Below, one piece after another: positions 1-11,642 of a DNA stretch of 64,000 bases (position 1 is its first letter; each line of letters opens with the position of its first letter). Source of the DNA: Saturnia japonica (lineage: Eukaryota; Arthropoda; Insecta; Lepidoptera; Saturniidae). The stretch is taken from the NCBI GenBank assembly GCA_033032175.1, contig CM065321.1, positions 8,392,501 through 8,456,500 of the forward strand, given 5' to 3'. The position numbers were made by a program, and so were the translations under genes. Under the pieces are notes generated by a model. The model saw only the letters and a list, made by a program, of their open reading frames with translations, was not told the origin of the DNA and did not search any database.

Positions 1-1
1 A

Positions 2-3000
2 GATGTATCTCTTGGAATGCTGATGTCAATTCTTACAGACCCCCACAATGCTACCAAGTGCTACAGAGACCTTACACTTATTACAAGAGATGGCCTGACA
101 AGTGTGCTCAATAATCTGTCTAATTTAATTCTGGAAAGATACTTAAAATTTCATGACACTGCTCGCAATCAACTTCTATGGCTTATAAAGGAAATGATTA
201 GAAATGCAGTGACAGGAATAGACAATGTCTGTTGGAACTTGATGCGTTATGCATCTGGTGGGGATATAACTCCCAAAAATGTTATTCTGGTAGAATCTCT
301 TTTAGATATTTATATTGAGAACCGAACATGGTTAGATAAATTCCCTGTACTTATTTGCATGGTGGTTTATACATATTTAAGATTAATTGAAGACCATAAT
401 ATTCCACAATTAACTAATTTACGACAAAAGGAAGTGAATTTTGTCATCACCCTCATCAGGGAGAGATTTTCTGACATCTTATGTTTGGGTAGAGATCTGG
501 TACGTCTACTCCAAAATGTTGCACGGATACCAGAGTTTAATCAACTATGGCAAGACATTTTGATTAATCCAAAGACACTGTGTCCAACATTCACTAATGT
601 GCTTCAGTTGCTGCAAACAAGAACATCTCGTAGGTACCTTCAGTCTAGACTCACTCCAGATATGGAGAGGAAATTAGTGTTCCTCACTTCACAAGTAAGA
701 TTTGGACATCATAAAAAATATCAAGAATGGTTTCAAAGGCAATACCTTGCAACTCCAGAATCACAATCACTACGAAGTGACATGATCCGCTTTATTGTAG
801 GTGTGATTCATCCAACAAATGAGCTCCTTTGTTCGGATATCATTCCAAGGTGGGCAGTCATAGGTTGGCTTCTTACAACATGTACATCAAATGTGGCTGC
901 ATCTAATGCTAAATTAGCTCTATTTTATGACTGGTTATTTTATGACTCTGAAAAAGATAATATAATGAACATTGAACCTGCCATACTTGTCATGCATCAC
1001 TCCATGAGATCACATCCAGCAGTAACAGCTACATTACTAGATTTTCTTTGTCGAATCATTCCAAACTACTATCCTCCTTATGCAGACAAAGTTAGACAAG
1101 GAATCTTTAATTCCTTGCAACAAATAATTGAAAAAAGAGTACTGCCTAATTTACATCCATTATTTGACTCACCTAAATTGGATAGAGAATTACGTGCCAC
1201 AGTTAGAGAGACATTTAAGGAATTCTGTACTAATGGAAATGGTGAAGGAGTATCCGGTATTCGAGATGAAGCAAATGAAGATATTATTCCAAGAGGTGGA
1301 CCTGATGAACCAGCGTTTTCCGATGATGAAGAGGAGACTGTCACTGCTCCTATAGCAGAAGATACAGATGATGATGACTTACCATTATCCGAAGTTCGTG
1401 CAAGAGAACGTCCAGAATTGGCTGCAGCATTGCCACTAGTATTGCGGCCACTAGCTGAAACTCTTTTAGATGAACGAACTTCAGCAGCAGCTACTGCTTT
1501 GCTTGACGCATGTAGTTCTCCAGCGCCAACTCCAACTGCTTTGGCAGATCTCTTTACGGCAGCAGTACAAGAGGTGCCTCCTTTACGCATAAATCGTAAT
1601 CCATCTCTAGCCGAACTAGATTCTGCTTTGAATTCACCTCTATATTCCATGTTCACTTTCTTAACTGGCTCTAGTAGTGGGGCTGATATGAAACGTAAAC
1701 TAGTTTTGGAAACTTTTAAAGAGATGCACTCTCAAAAAACTCTCCACTGTGTGGGGTACTGTTTGTTGTTTTATTTAAAAGTATGTTATGAACGCAACAG
1801 GCGCGCCGAAAGAGATTCAGGTAAACGAAAAAATGTGAAGTTCAAAACAGAAGTATATAAAGAATACTGTAGTTACTTAGAGTTAAAAGTAGGTGAAAGT
1901 TTAGCTGATGATTTTGAAAAATGTCAAGAATGCGACGCGAATGTTTTAGTGTGGTTGATACCAGATGTTTATAGAGAATTTAAAGATCAAGCACAAAACC
2001 ATATTCGGTTACTACACGCCATTGTGTCTACAGTTGATGCAATACAGCTGCAAAGGCTGGTATGTTTAACGTTGCAGGGAAATTTAATGATGTTTAAATC
2101 TGACGACATTACAACTATGTTATCGACAAGCTTAGGATGGGAGACTTTTGAACAATATTGCCTGTGGCAACTTTTGACTGCGCATGATATTTCAGTGGAA
2201 GATGTGCTACCAATCATTGCAAAACTTTCATATAAAGATAACTCTGAAGCTCTCACATCAGTACTATTAATGTTAAAGCAGGAGAGGCCAACAACCGACG
2301 TATTACGACAGTTATTCTGTCGATCCTTAGATGATGAAGATACGTCCGTAGTTTCGACGTTAATGTACTGGTGTCAAGATTATGAAGATAAAGTTGGAGA
2401 TTTAGTTGCAGCACTTTTAAGTACAAGGTATCCAGGCACTAGTCCAAATAAAAGAAAACGTCCGGGAAAACATAGCATACCACCTAATGCCCCTCCAACA
2501 GCAGAACTGGTTAGTATAATAACTGTCACCTATAGGATTCAAAACATAAGTCATCATAGAGTATGTACATACTTACATAGTCATAAATAATATATATAAT
2601 AATAATTATAATGTATGAGACAAGAACATATTTTTAGTTTGCTTATATATAGCATTAATTCTTATTCATGTTAATTCACTATAAAATACAGTTTATTCTG
2701 TGTCATTTGTAGCTTACTCCAAAATCATAATTATAAATGTAATGAACTGTATTGAAAACAACATGAAATATTTTTCAATAATGAACTTAAGCAAATTATA
2801 GTAGTTGGGACCAATCACTACTGACCTTTAGATGCGTAACAAATCCAAAGATATGAACAGAATAGTAAAAGTAAAAAGTTCTCGAAACTGACACAGGCAT
2901 AGCTGAGTCTCATCAAAACCGGTTTCTATATAATTTGCTTACTACTTCATGATGGTTCCTTTTTTGGCACGTTAAATGCTTACTACCTATATAATTGACA

Positions 3001-6000
3001 TAGAACTTAAGCACTAGCATGCTAATATGTTTTTAAATATATCCACTAGTTTCCGTATATGCACAGACAAACATATACATACATACAAACAAAACCTTTT
3101 AATAACTGTCATTTTGACTAGTATGTGCATAATAAAGTCCATTAGAGTTATAATTAAAAAATATATTCCACCAACATACACATTCCCTTATTTATACTAA
3201 TGTGTAAAATATGTGTAAAAGTAAATTATTTTACATTATTTTATTAACAGGTACTTGGCCACTTAGAACAAATGAGAATATCGTGTATGGAACAAGATGA
3301 TATGTCAATTTTCAACATGGAGTGTATGCAGAAAGCTCTTCAACAAGCACAATCGAATAGTAGTGATAATTTAAGGGCAAGTTTAAATATTGATCATATT
3401 GCTTTTTCTTTACAGACTAGCTTGCAATGTAATACTGGTTCTTCAATTCTTGAAGATTGTTAGACGGTATTATTTTTGCGCAAAAGGATTAAAAAACCTT
3501 CAAACCATTAAGTTGACCAACACCAAGAACAGCTTTGTCCATTTCTGGTAGCGAGATTTTCTCAGGGTGCCTTTGACATGCGCATCCACTAGCTTTCAAG
3601 AATTTTAGGCTGATCGTTACTTGATATAACAATAACGTCCAATACGTCTATTTCAACCGCTTGTCCATTCAGCGACTGATAAAACTGACCATAATCAATC
3701 CCAAAATGCTAGCACTAAGAAGGTAATAATTATGTGGGTGACTAGGTAGGTATTTGGTTTCAAAATATTGCACAGATATTTCGAACATAACACGAACACG
3801 CTGCACGAGCATAACACACTTAACGATTTTGAACTTTTGGGCCAACTGCCAATAAAGACACATGATTAAATACGAGTCTTGAAGAAAAGATTTCATCAAA
3901 TAGCTTTCAAATGTTGCTCAGCCTAGCAGAATCCCCCTATTGGTTTTCTTGTCGAAGTGATTTCTAACTAGGTAAAGTATATAAAAAATCTGCTGTGTAT
4001 ATACAAATTTTTGAACAAGCCAATATTCTTTATGCAAAACAATTCCAGTAGTGTTTGACTGACATTGTGTATTGCATTGTGATAGTTTGCGTTAATCTAT
4101 ATAAATAAATAAAATTGAAGTACATAAAGAAAATCCTCAATTTTGAAATTTTTTGTCTGTCTTTCTGTCTGTTTGTTGCGGGTAATCTCCGAAATGGTTA
4201 GACCGATACTGTGGGTACTTTCACTGGTAGATAGCTCATGTTATAAGAAGTAACGTAAGCTACTTTTATTTTAAAAAAATAATTAGGGATCCGCGCAAAT
4301 AAAAACCAATTCGGAAAAACGACGATTTTGTGGCGCTTAATTGGCTTACGCCGAGTAAACCATAAGAGATATATCAAATGAATGTAGTACGTAGTTAAAG
4401 ACCTTAAAAAGACCTACGAAATAGTCAGGATGAGCATAATATGATTATCTCCTAAGGATTATTTACAATAAGCATTTTTTGTCTTTAAAATAACCGGGAG
4501 CGGGGGTAGCAAGATTCGTGCGTGTGCCCAATGGACGATATTCTGTAATCCACGTGACCGCAGCCGCGGGAACAACCAGTTGAATATAAAATTTAATAAA
4601 ATTAAAAAGAAGAAGTTTCAGAGAAAACTTTATACAAACATATTCATAGACTTTACCTCATTATAATAATAGCTTTACCCGCGGCTCTATACGTATGGCC
4701 TACGCAATTATCTTCCTAATAATATTATTTATTGTTTGTCTACCTCAATTGCTTACTCTGAAAACACCACCGCACCACTACTACGAAAACATCTATTTTG
4801 ATAAGGGTTCACGTTTTGTAGGTCATAATCCAGGAAACAACCTGTGACACTTAAATAAAATTAAATAATATAAAAGTTGTATATTATCACAGAATTGTGA
4901 TTACTTCTTTTTATTGTAAACAATTATTTACTACAATATACATATACCTATTATTCGATATTGACAAGTTTTGGCAGCATATTGGAAGACAATTTTTTGG
5001 TAGGTACCGTACTTTACCAATATTTCTTTTTACTTGAGTTACATGACAAAATAAAATCTGATACTATTAAATTATCAATTCTTGTATATATATATATATA
5101 TATATAATTGGTTTCTCGGAAACTGCTTTAACGATTTGGATGGAATGTTGTACCTATTTAGATAATGTTTTACATTCAAAGTTTACCTAGATAGGGTTTT
5201 TTTTTTTTTTTTTAACACACCTAGCGCAGCTCCGTCACCCAGATATATAATATAAACCGTGATCAAAGAATATTGTTTTTAAGTTAGGGCCTTAAGGCCA
5301 CCTAAGCCACGTGGCGTTTTAGTCTAAGTTGTATCCTGTTCTATCACACTTACTTCGGACGCTCTACTTTCTCTCTCGCTGATATTTAATTTCTCCGATT
5401 TTAAAACTTCAAAGCATGACAATAATATTCCAGACTTTACTACCTTTTGCAGACAAGCCTCTACGATTGTTTTCGTAATTAAGTTATCTTTCTTTCAATA
5501 CAAATTTTTATTGGTTATCAGATAGGTTTAGTCACCTATATTGCTTTACCTGTTACCTGCTTGCCAAGTACCTAAGAACAGAAATAAGTTGACAAGCATA
5601 CCAAGGTATATTCTCAATGTTAAAAACTATCAGTAGAAACTAAATTAGTTCGGTTATTAAAAGAGTGAAAGGTTATGAAAAAAATTAGCTTAATTAAAAA
5701 ATGGCACGAACACTTTTAGATCGGTAAATTATCATAGGCGTATTTATAAATCAATTAGATAAAAATATATGTATCATCTGGTCATCAGAAATATTATACA
5801 CCTAAGCCCCTTTTTTGCCACATAGATGACGATGATAATACCAGAATTTTGATCTCATTGATATAAAAACCTAAATTTTAACAACTTATTCACTCACAAG
5901 CGTGTTTCATTTCAATAGGATATCTATAATATTATTGCTATTAAAGAGGTACATTTAGTGAATATGTTCAAATCCAAAGATTCTTTCACTGATAGAAAAC

Positions 6001-9000
6001 TTGATATCTCTTTTTAAGCAATGATGGCTCAGTTGGTAGCGTGTACTGACTCCGCGTCGATCGTAGTAAGTTCGAATTCCTTTCCGTTCAACAAGTCTGA
6101 GCATTCAGTAAAGGAAAACATAGTGATGGTAGGCTTTGTTTAATGCCTAGCTAGCTACCACCCTCAAGTTGAAAATCTGTCGGCGAGCACCAATTGGTGT
6201 GTTCGGGCAGCAGCACTTGAGAACCAGTCTTCCACCAGGCTTAGCGTGTAATCATCTTGGGCCACATAGTTACTTAAGATCAGGTGAGATTATGGTCACT
6301 ACGCGATTATAACGATTTAAAAAAACTACAAAGGTGGCAAACAAGCAGCCCACCTGATGGTCAGGAATACAACACAACGTTATTTGGCTGCGATCTTTAG
6401 TAGGGTGGAGGTATTCCACCAGTCGGACTGCTCCAAGCAGTGCAAAATCACTATACTCCACCTCTCTTTGTAATAAAGGCTATTTTTTCGAATTATATTT
6501 GTAATTGCATTTAACTGGAAGAAAGTCACAGAGGGCTGGTAGTTACATAATAAAATCTTAAGGAGCTCGTGATCTCTACACTTTTGCCTTTGGGCTAAGC
6601 AATGATAAAATTTCATAAAGTTCTATTTTAATTAAATAAGACACGTAGTTCACGTGGAGCATCGAAAGCATTTTCACGTGAACGACGTAGCAGATGCGAG
6701 CTAGTTAAAAATTATATAGAAGACACACAATTGCTAGGAGTTAGCGATTTTTAAATTTTTTCGATCAAGAGCCATATATATGACTGTAACAAACTACACA
6801 GAAGGTCTCAGTTCAAATTAAAAAAGCGTATTTTTCTTAGATTCGTTGCGTTTTTAGATCGAAAACGAAGAGCGCATATATACCTACAGAACACAAAAAT
6901 AAAAATATCGGTCTAAATACCTGCTGTCAGATTTGCAAGTAAAGAGATATTACTGATTTAAGTATAAAAATACCTAATGCCAAAAAAAGTGAAACGTAAT
7001 AAAAATATATTCGCGTAAAAAAAAAACAAATTTGTTATAAGACTTTCCTAGATTTAATGAATCATTCTACGTCAAAATAAATTAGGTTTACGCAATACAT
7101 AATATAGTTGCAGTGGTATAGTTGGCGGTGAAAATTTGAGGAACTAAAGCAGCTGTCTTGCGTCGCCGCAGCAAACTGATTCAGAATATTATAAATTTGA
7201 ACGAAATATTCTTGTATATTAATTTGGTACCGAACTTAATTTAAATTTAGAGTCAATCATGGTGGTAAAGTAGATGTTACACTGTTTAGAAATAGCGAAA
7301 ACAAGTTATGTGCATAGTGGCGCTCTGTTGCGCCAACTTATACTGTTGGCACTTGTACATCCATCCTCACGCCACACTATGACAGGTGTGAATAAAGGCG
7401 CGTTAGTTTGCGAAAACACAAATTTAGGTACAAATATTACAGATTTTTTAATAAATTTATATTTATGGCTTATCCAAAAGCAAGCGTTCTAATTATTATT
7501 TATTCGACTGTACCTACCATGCGCGATTTCGGACTCGTTGCTGTGTCCAGATTGGCCATAAAGTTTGGCGCGAGTTATACTTACTATGATGAAATAGTAA
7601 AGTCTGTGAATATTATTTTTGTAGGTGAACTACGGAACTCCTGAAAATATATTATCGCTGATACGTATGCTATGCGTTATTGTTCTTCATTGTGTGTTAT
7701 ATTGTAATTACCGTGTACGAAGTCGTTAGCAGTTATTAGTAATAATATAATTTGTTATATTATTATTCAGTCAGGGATAATGTATCTTGCTATTTGTGAC
7801 ACAATTTTAAGAAAATCAATGCATGGGCACCGGCCGCGGCTGCAGGGTACAAGGGGGTTGCTTGCAAACCCCACTTGTCAGAAAAGAAAATATATAGTAA
7901 AAATTAAGTTTCCAAAGCTATCCAAATTTGTACAATACATGTATAATTTATCTAGCGGTGGGCGATTGTGAGATATACTAATGTAGTCATTCGATTATGA
8001 AGATAACTCGATTAAAGGCATTAGTAATTACTAATATTCGTAGATATTTCGATGAAGAGCGATCATTCATAATCGAATTACGATTAGTAATTAATAATGC
8101 TATCTACTATTAGTAGTTACTAATTTGATAGTATCAGTAATTACTACGACCAACCGACTTTATTTTTTTTTAGCTAATTGGTATATATGTTCTTGTAAAG
8201 AACTTTGTTTACGACTGCGCGACCTTTTTTCTTATTTTCCTACTCTACATTTTTAATAAGTACATATCTCAGTTCAGTCATCATTCATAATCGCCCACCT
8301 CTGAGTATACTTAGAGATACATCATCGAAATATCTCGATATTGTAAATCTTTCATAATCCTATCATATACCTATAAATTTATTTAAAAATATATATTTTA
8401 TTACATAATAGCTTAAGTAGTGTGTAGATGCTGTTGCACCTCCTTAAGAGTAATCCTCCATACAAACATATTAACAATCTTTACCTCTTTATAATATTAA
8501 TATAGATTTAATTACATTTTTTTTCATATTGTTAGCCTCGGGTTTCAGTGACATATAATATGCAAAGTTGTACCACAAGTTATGCTAATCATCGCTCGGT
8601 CCCTACATATCACATAGGTTCCATATATGACTGTACATAAAACAGTGATAAAAATAAGTACCTACTTATTAAGAATGCAGTCAAATTTCAAAGTTATCAA
8701 TATACAAAATCGACATTTCATTACAGTTAAATGTAATGAAAATATAGCTATATTGCTCCAAATATGCGGAAAATTACATAATGTATTTAGACTGGATAAA
8801 TATTAATTAGTAAACGTGATAAAACACACGAGCGCAAAAAAATGGTCTATTGTAATATTACATACTGTTGGGACTTCAATAAATAGTCAGTATATTTCAC
8901 ATCAATCACGGTTTTATTAATATTAGTTACAGAGTTCAATAAATACACGCGCAGACGACGCCGGTATAGGCTCGCGACTGACTAACATCAATAAATGATA

Positions 9001-10639
9001 CATATAACTAAGTAGGCACATAGCTCACGATTCGTCTCTAACACATACAATAGATCATGATATTGATAGGAGTATCTCACTGTAGAGTCTAGACCAGGGG
9101 TGAGAAAACTTTTTCCATTAGGGGCCAGAAAAATTTAAAAAAAATCATGAGAAGCCAGAAAATAAAATACATAAATTATTTTGAAATCTTTCAAATTTCA
9201 TTAAAAATGGTAAAGTTACAAACTTAGTTCCTACTTTTTATCAGTCGAATCAGAAAGCTGTATTTAAAATAAAAAGAAAGATTAAATTGTTTAATTCTCA
9301 GGAAATATACAAAAATAATGAAATATTAGTAATCAGCAAAAAAGTGTTTCAGCAATTTGTGCTATTAGTAAAGCAATTTTACAATAATACTTATTTTTCT
9401 TTTGTTATTTTTTTTATTGGAACGTAAGGAATCATGCCAGTGTGCTTCACTTATCATGCCAATACATTGTGAAATTATAAAACCTATTTCTTGTAATATT
9501 CATTGAAATAGAGAAAAATATCTAGTGTCTATCTTTTTTGCAAAAAGGTTTATTTATAGGCTACGGTTTTAACCGTTATAACTTTGATATAATATATATC
9601 TTATTTTATACTTATAATAATTGTTGCTGAAGGTAATGTGAATACAAAAATATCGTTAATATCAAAATAAATATTCTTTATTCAGATTAGGTCCTAACAT
9701 GCCACTAATAAATTATTCCACCAGTTCAGAAACCCTACATTAAAAAAATCCAAGAAACTCAAACTTACAATTTTATATAGTGCCTATCATAGTATATAAC
9801 ACTGGCCTATTAGTTTTTTTAAATTAAGGTTTTAAAACAATATTTATCAATGTTACTTCATTTTAAATTGCAGAGACAATATAGTGAATTATTTTCTTTG
9901 GCGTGGGAAGATGAACTGCCTATATCTAGACGAGCTAGGAAGTTAGTTTCAAATTCATTACCATTGAACACAAATTTACATTCTTCAAATGAGGATAGTG
10001 AGGTATGAATTTTCTTATTTTTTATTTTATTTTATTTAAAATTTAATAAAAATAGTCATTCCATTGGCAGGATACATACATTTATATATATAATTTATCC
10101 TGTATAAAACGGGACTGTCTTTTGAAAACGACACAACCCTGGCAGCGTCTGTGCTAATAGTGTTATGTAATACTGTGAAAAGGGTCTAAGAATAATTAAA
10201 AAAAAAAAAAACAACTTACATCAGATGAGTGTTGCAAGCTCAATGTACCCACGGCCACAGGATGTGAACTTAGTAAAAATATCTGTACAATTTTTATGTA
10301 ATGAAGTCAGAGCCACATATATGATGAGCAAATGTTTTTTCTTAAATTTCATGGCTTTTATGCAGTTGTCACATGTTAGCCTCATCGTAATAACACTAAA
10401 ATAATCTTTATTTGTTTAATAAAAACATGCAATAGATTTCAACAGACTAGCAGCCTCATCACTGGACTTATCCTCTAATATCTTATCATAAAATCCAATA
10501 TCTAGTCTGCTCAAATCAAGAGTAAGTATTTAAAAACAAGTGATATTTTACAAAAAATACCATTTTATTTCAGGATGAAGAAATAGTAAAACCTAAACAA
10601 GCGAAAAGACGAAAGAAGGCAATATCAGACAGCGATTGA
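2..10639 (+). CDS. IntS3: Integrator complex subunit 3 (5'-partial, 4 exons in window)
   Basis: Exons are 2-2509, 3251-3376, 9874-10002 and 10574-10639 (TGA stop), giving 942 residues; all junctions are phase 0. The protein matches the Integrator 3/SOSS-A family over its whole length: the conserved block with RDLVRLLQNVARIPEF near residue 160, TCTSNVAASNAKLALFYDWL near 295, an acidic linker of E/D runs at about 420-460, then the C-terminal helical part and a short basic tail ending KRRKKAISDSD, a likely nuclear signal. By family knowledge IntS3 is a scaffold of the Integrator complex (snRNA 3' processing, promoter-proximal termination) and of the SOSS ssDNA-repair complex. The frame stays open to base 2, upstream of the ATG at 17, and the residues there (DVSLG) fit the family, so that ATG is internal; roughly 80-100 residues are missing. 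Intron 2 begins GCAAGT, a GC-AG donor. The introns hold many repeats. Confidence 0.95.
2510..3250 (+). other. IntS3 intron 1
   Basis: GT (GTTAGT) to AG intron of 741 bases. Reading into it gives only a short unrelated tail before a stop. It is AT-rich and no recognisable element was found in it. Confidence 0.85.
4096..4579 (+). mobile_element. Helitron-like non-autonomous element, copy 1
   Basis: It starts TCTATATAAATAAAT after an A and ends CCAG before a T, where better copies end CAGCTAG. The interior matches the copy at 41651-42132 through shared landmarks: CTGTCTGT run, CTCCGAAA, TTATAAG, GCTACTTTTATTTTA, GGCTTACGCCGAGTAAAC, TCTTTAAAATAACCGGGAGCG. The 484-base length equals that of the other full copy (482). 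The TC...CTAG ends and A^T insertion are Helitron hallmarks. No protein is encoded. Confidence 0.6.
5084..5106. repeat. (TA)n microsatellite
   Basis: About eleven TA units in intron 2 of IntS3, followed by ATTGGTTTCTCGGAAAC. That phrase recurs in reverse orientation as part of another dispersed repeat near 20600. Confidence 0.8.
6021..6320 (+). repeat. tRNA-derived SINE, copy 1
   Basis: The head has a box A-like TGGCTCAGTTGG (6025-6036) and a box B-like GTTCGAATTCC (6070-6080) at tRNA-like spacing. The body has landmarks shared with four other copies: AAGGAAAACAT, TACCACCCTCAAGTTGAAAA, GAGAACCAGT, AGGCTTAGCGTG, TTGGGCCACA and GGTGAGATTATGG. RNA polymerase III transcription is inferred from the boxes. 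Confidence 0.75.
6325..6480 (-). repeat. SINE-tail fragment of a second family
   Basis: Read in reverse it contains a CATCAGGTGGGCTGC... GTTTGCCACC phrase, also seen on the + strand near 33940-33975 and 52990-53035 (TACCATTAGGCGGACCGTATG, TTTGCCACC). It is directly adjacent to the tRNA-derived SINE, so the two may be nested or abutting. Confidence 0.45.
7957..8299. mobile_element. MITE with GGTGGGCGATT ends
   Basis: The left end GGTGGGCGATTGTGA and the reverse complement of the right end, GGTGGGCGATTATGA, differ by one base in 15. The element is 343 bases and has no open frame. Its interior carries TTAGTAATTACTAA (8021-8034), a perfect palindrome, and degenerate variants of it. A partial copy lies at about 26317-26480. 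I could not identify a target-site duplication, so the superfamily is open. Confidence 0.6.
9874..10002 (+). other. IntS3: IntS3 exon 3
   Basis: A 43-codon exon between TTGCAG and GTATGA, too short to be seen as an ORF. It encodes RQYSELFSLAWEDELP and a serine-rich stretch, matching the family's C-terminal region. Confidence 0.88.
10574..10639 (+). other. IntS3: IntS3 terminal coding exon
   Basis: Follows TTTCAG; 21 codons plus TGA, encoding an acidic then lysine-rich tail that ends in SDSD. Confidence 0.88.
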
Positions 10640-11194
10640 CATATCTCAAATAAAAGGAATGGTAATTTTAAACACCAAAGTGCAACTCAACAATACAATA
10701 AATATTAGTATGTGTAATGAATTCTTTGTTACCTCTTTTTACAACACGGTGCAATTCCAAGAATGGTACCTAATATTTTTACATCATGATTTGCCTTGGT
10801 ATGTGTAAAAATGTAATATTAACTGTTATTAAGGTAGGGATATTGAGTGAAGGGAATCGTCCAAAAAAAAGTAACTTTAGGCGATAAATATTCCCAAAAA
10901 CCATGGCATCACCATGAAATGATCATAAACTATATTATTTCACTTGGTAAAAAAATCCACATATGATTTATTTTAAATTGTTTGGGATTGTTTTAACGTT
11001 GACATGGAATTGTAAATTGGAAGTTGTTAGTCGTCATTTATTGTATATTAGTAGGTACCTTATTGTTGTACAGTTTTTTTTATACCCATACAGTGTTGAA
11101 ACATATTTTAAGTATAAGGGTATGAGACCAAGAAATTTATTCAAAGTATATATTGTATTGATGCAATTTTCGAAATACATTTTACACTAGGATC

Positions 11195-11200
11195 AATAAA
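11195..11200 (+). terminator. Candidate poly(A) signal of IntS3
   Basis: AATAAA about 555 bases after the IntS3 stop. The 3' flank up to here has no other gene. A reverse-strand signal for the opposing gene lies 11 bases further on. Confidence 0.5.
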
Positions 11201-11210
11201 GTATTTCCTC

Positions 11211-11216
11211 TTTATT
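11211..11216 (-). terminator. Candidate poly(A) signal of the TPR gene
   Basis: TTTATT on the + strand is AATAAA on the - strand, 427 bases beyond the TPR-gene stop. Other TTTATT copies lie nearby, so the site used is uncertain. Confidence 0.35.
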
Positions 11217-11642
11217 TTATACTTTTATTTTTTCTAACAAATATATGAAATAATAATTTTAAAAAAATAGACGAATTTATAAAATCACGCTTGTTTTGCT
11301 ATTTACATTAATTAAAAGTATTCAATATAAAATAGTCTGGGACAAATTATAAATATTAACAATTCTTTAAACACTATTTTTATAATTTAATTATACCAAT
11401 TATAGATAATAAAAACCTGAAAACATAATACTATAGTTTATAGAACTGACATATCCATAATGTTTGATATAATCTTGACTTATACAATTATTTTGCCTAA
11501 GAATAAATGATATCAAATCTGACTTCTATCTGGAACAATCAAACCCATGAACACAATAGATTATGAATCATATAGAAACATCCCACAACCAACCCTAATA
11601 AAGTTTAATAATACCTATTACAACAAAATAATATTCTTAAAA

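Larger units (their letters stand above)
3377..9873 (+). other. IntS3 intron 2 (6.5 kb, GC-AG)
   Basis: The donor is AGG|GCAAGT and the acceptor TTGCAG|AGA. The GC donor is supported because the frame joins as DNLR|RQYSELF, which fits the family, and no GT nearby keeps the frame. The intron holds a Helitron-like repeat (4096-4579), a TA microsatellite (about 5084-5106), a tRNA-derived SINE (6021-6320), a second SINE-like tail (about 6325-6480) and a MITE (7957-8299). The block 3465-3960 and the stretch 8880-9060 look transposon-derived but were not recognised. Confidence 0.75.

Noticed and set aside
1078..1656. A 192-codon frame on the - strand within IntS3
   Set aside because: It is antisense to a well-supported coding exon, has low-complexity S/A-rich text, and shows no domain.
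6021..6095. A functional tRNA gene
   Set aside because: Box A and B are present, but the sequence does not fold as a cloverleaf and continues into a repeated SINE body.
10963..11190. A 75-codon frame after IntS3
   Set aside because: Lies in the 3' UTR just before the poly(A) signal; hydrophobic text from AT-rich DNA only.
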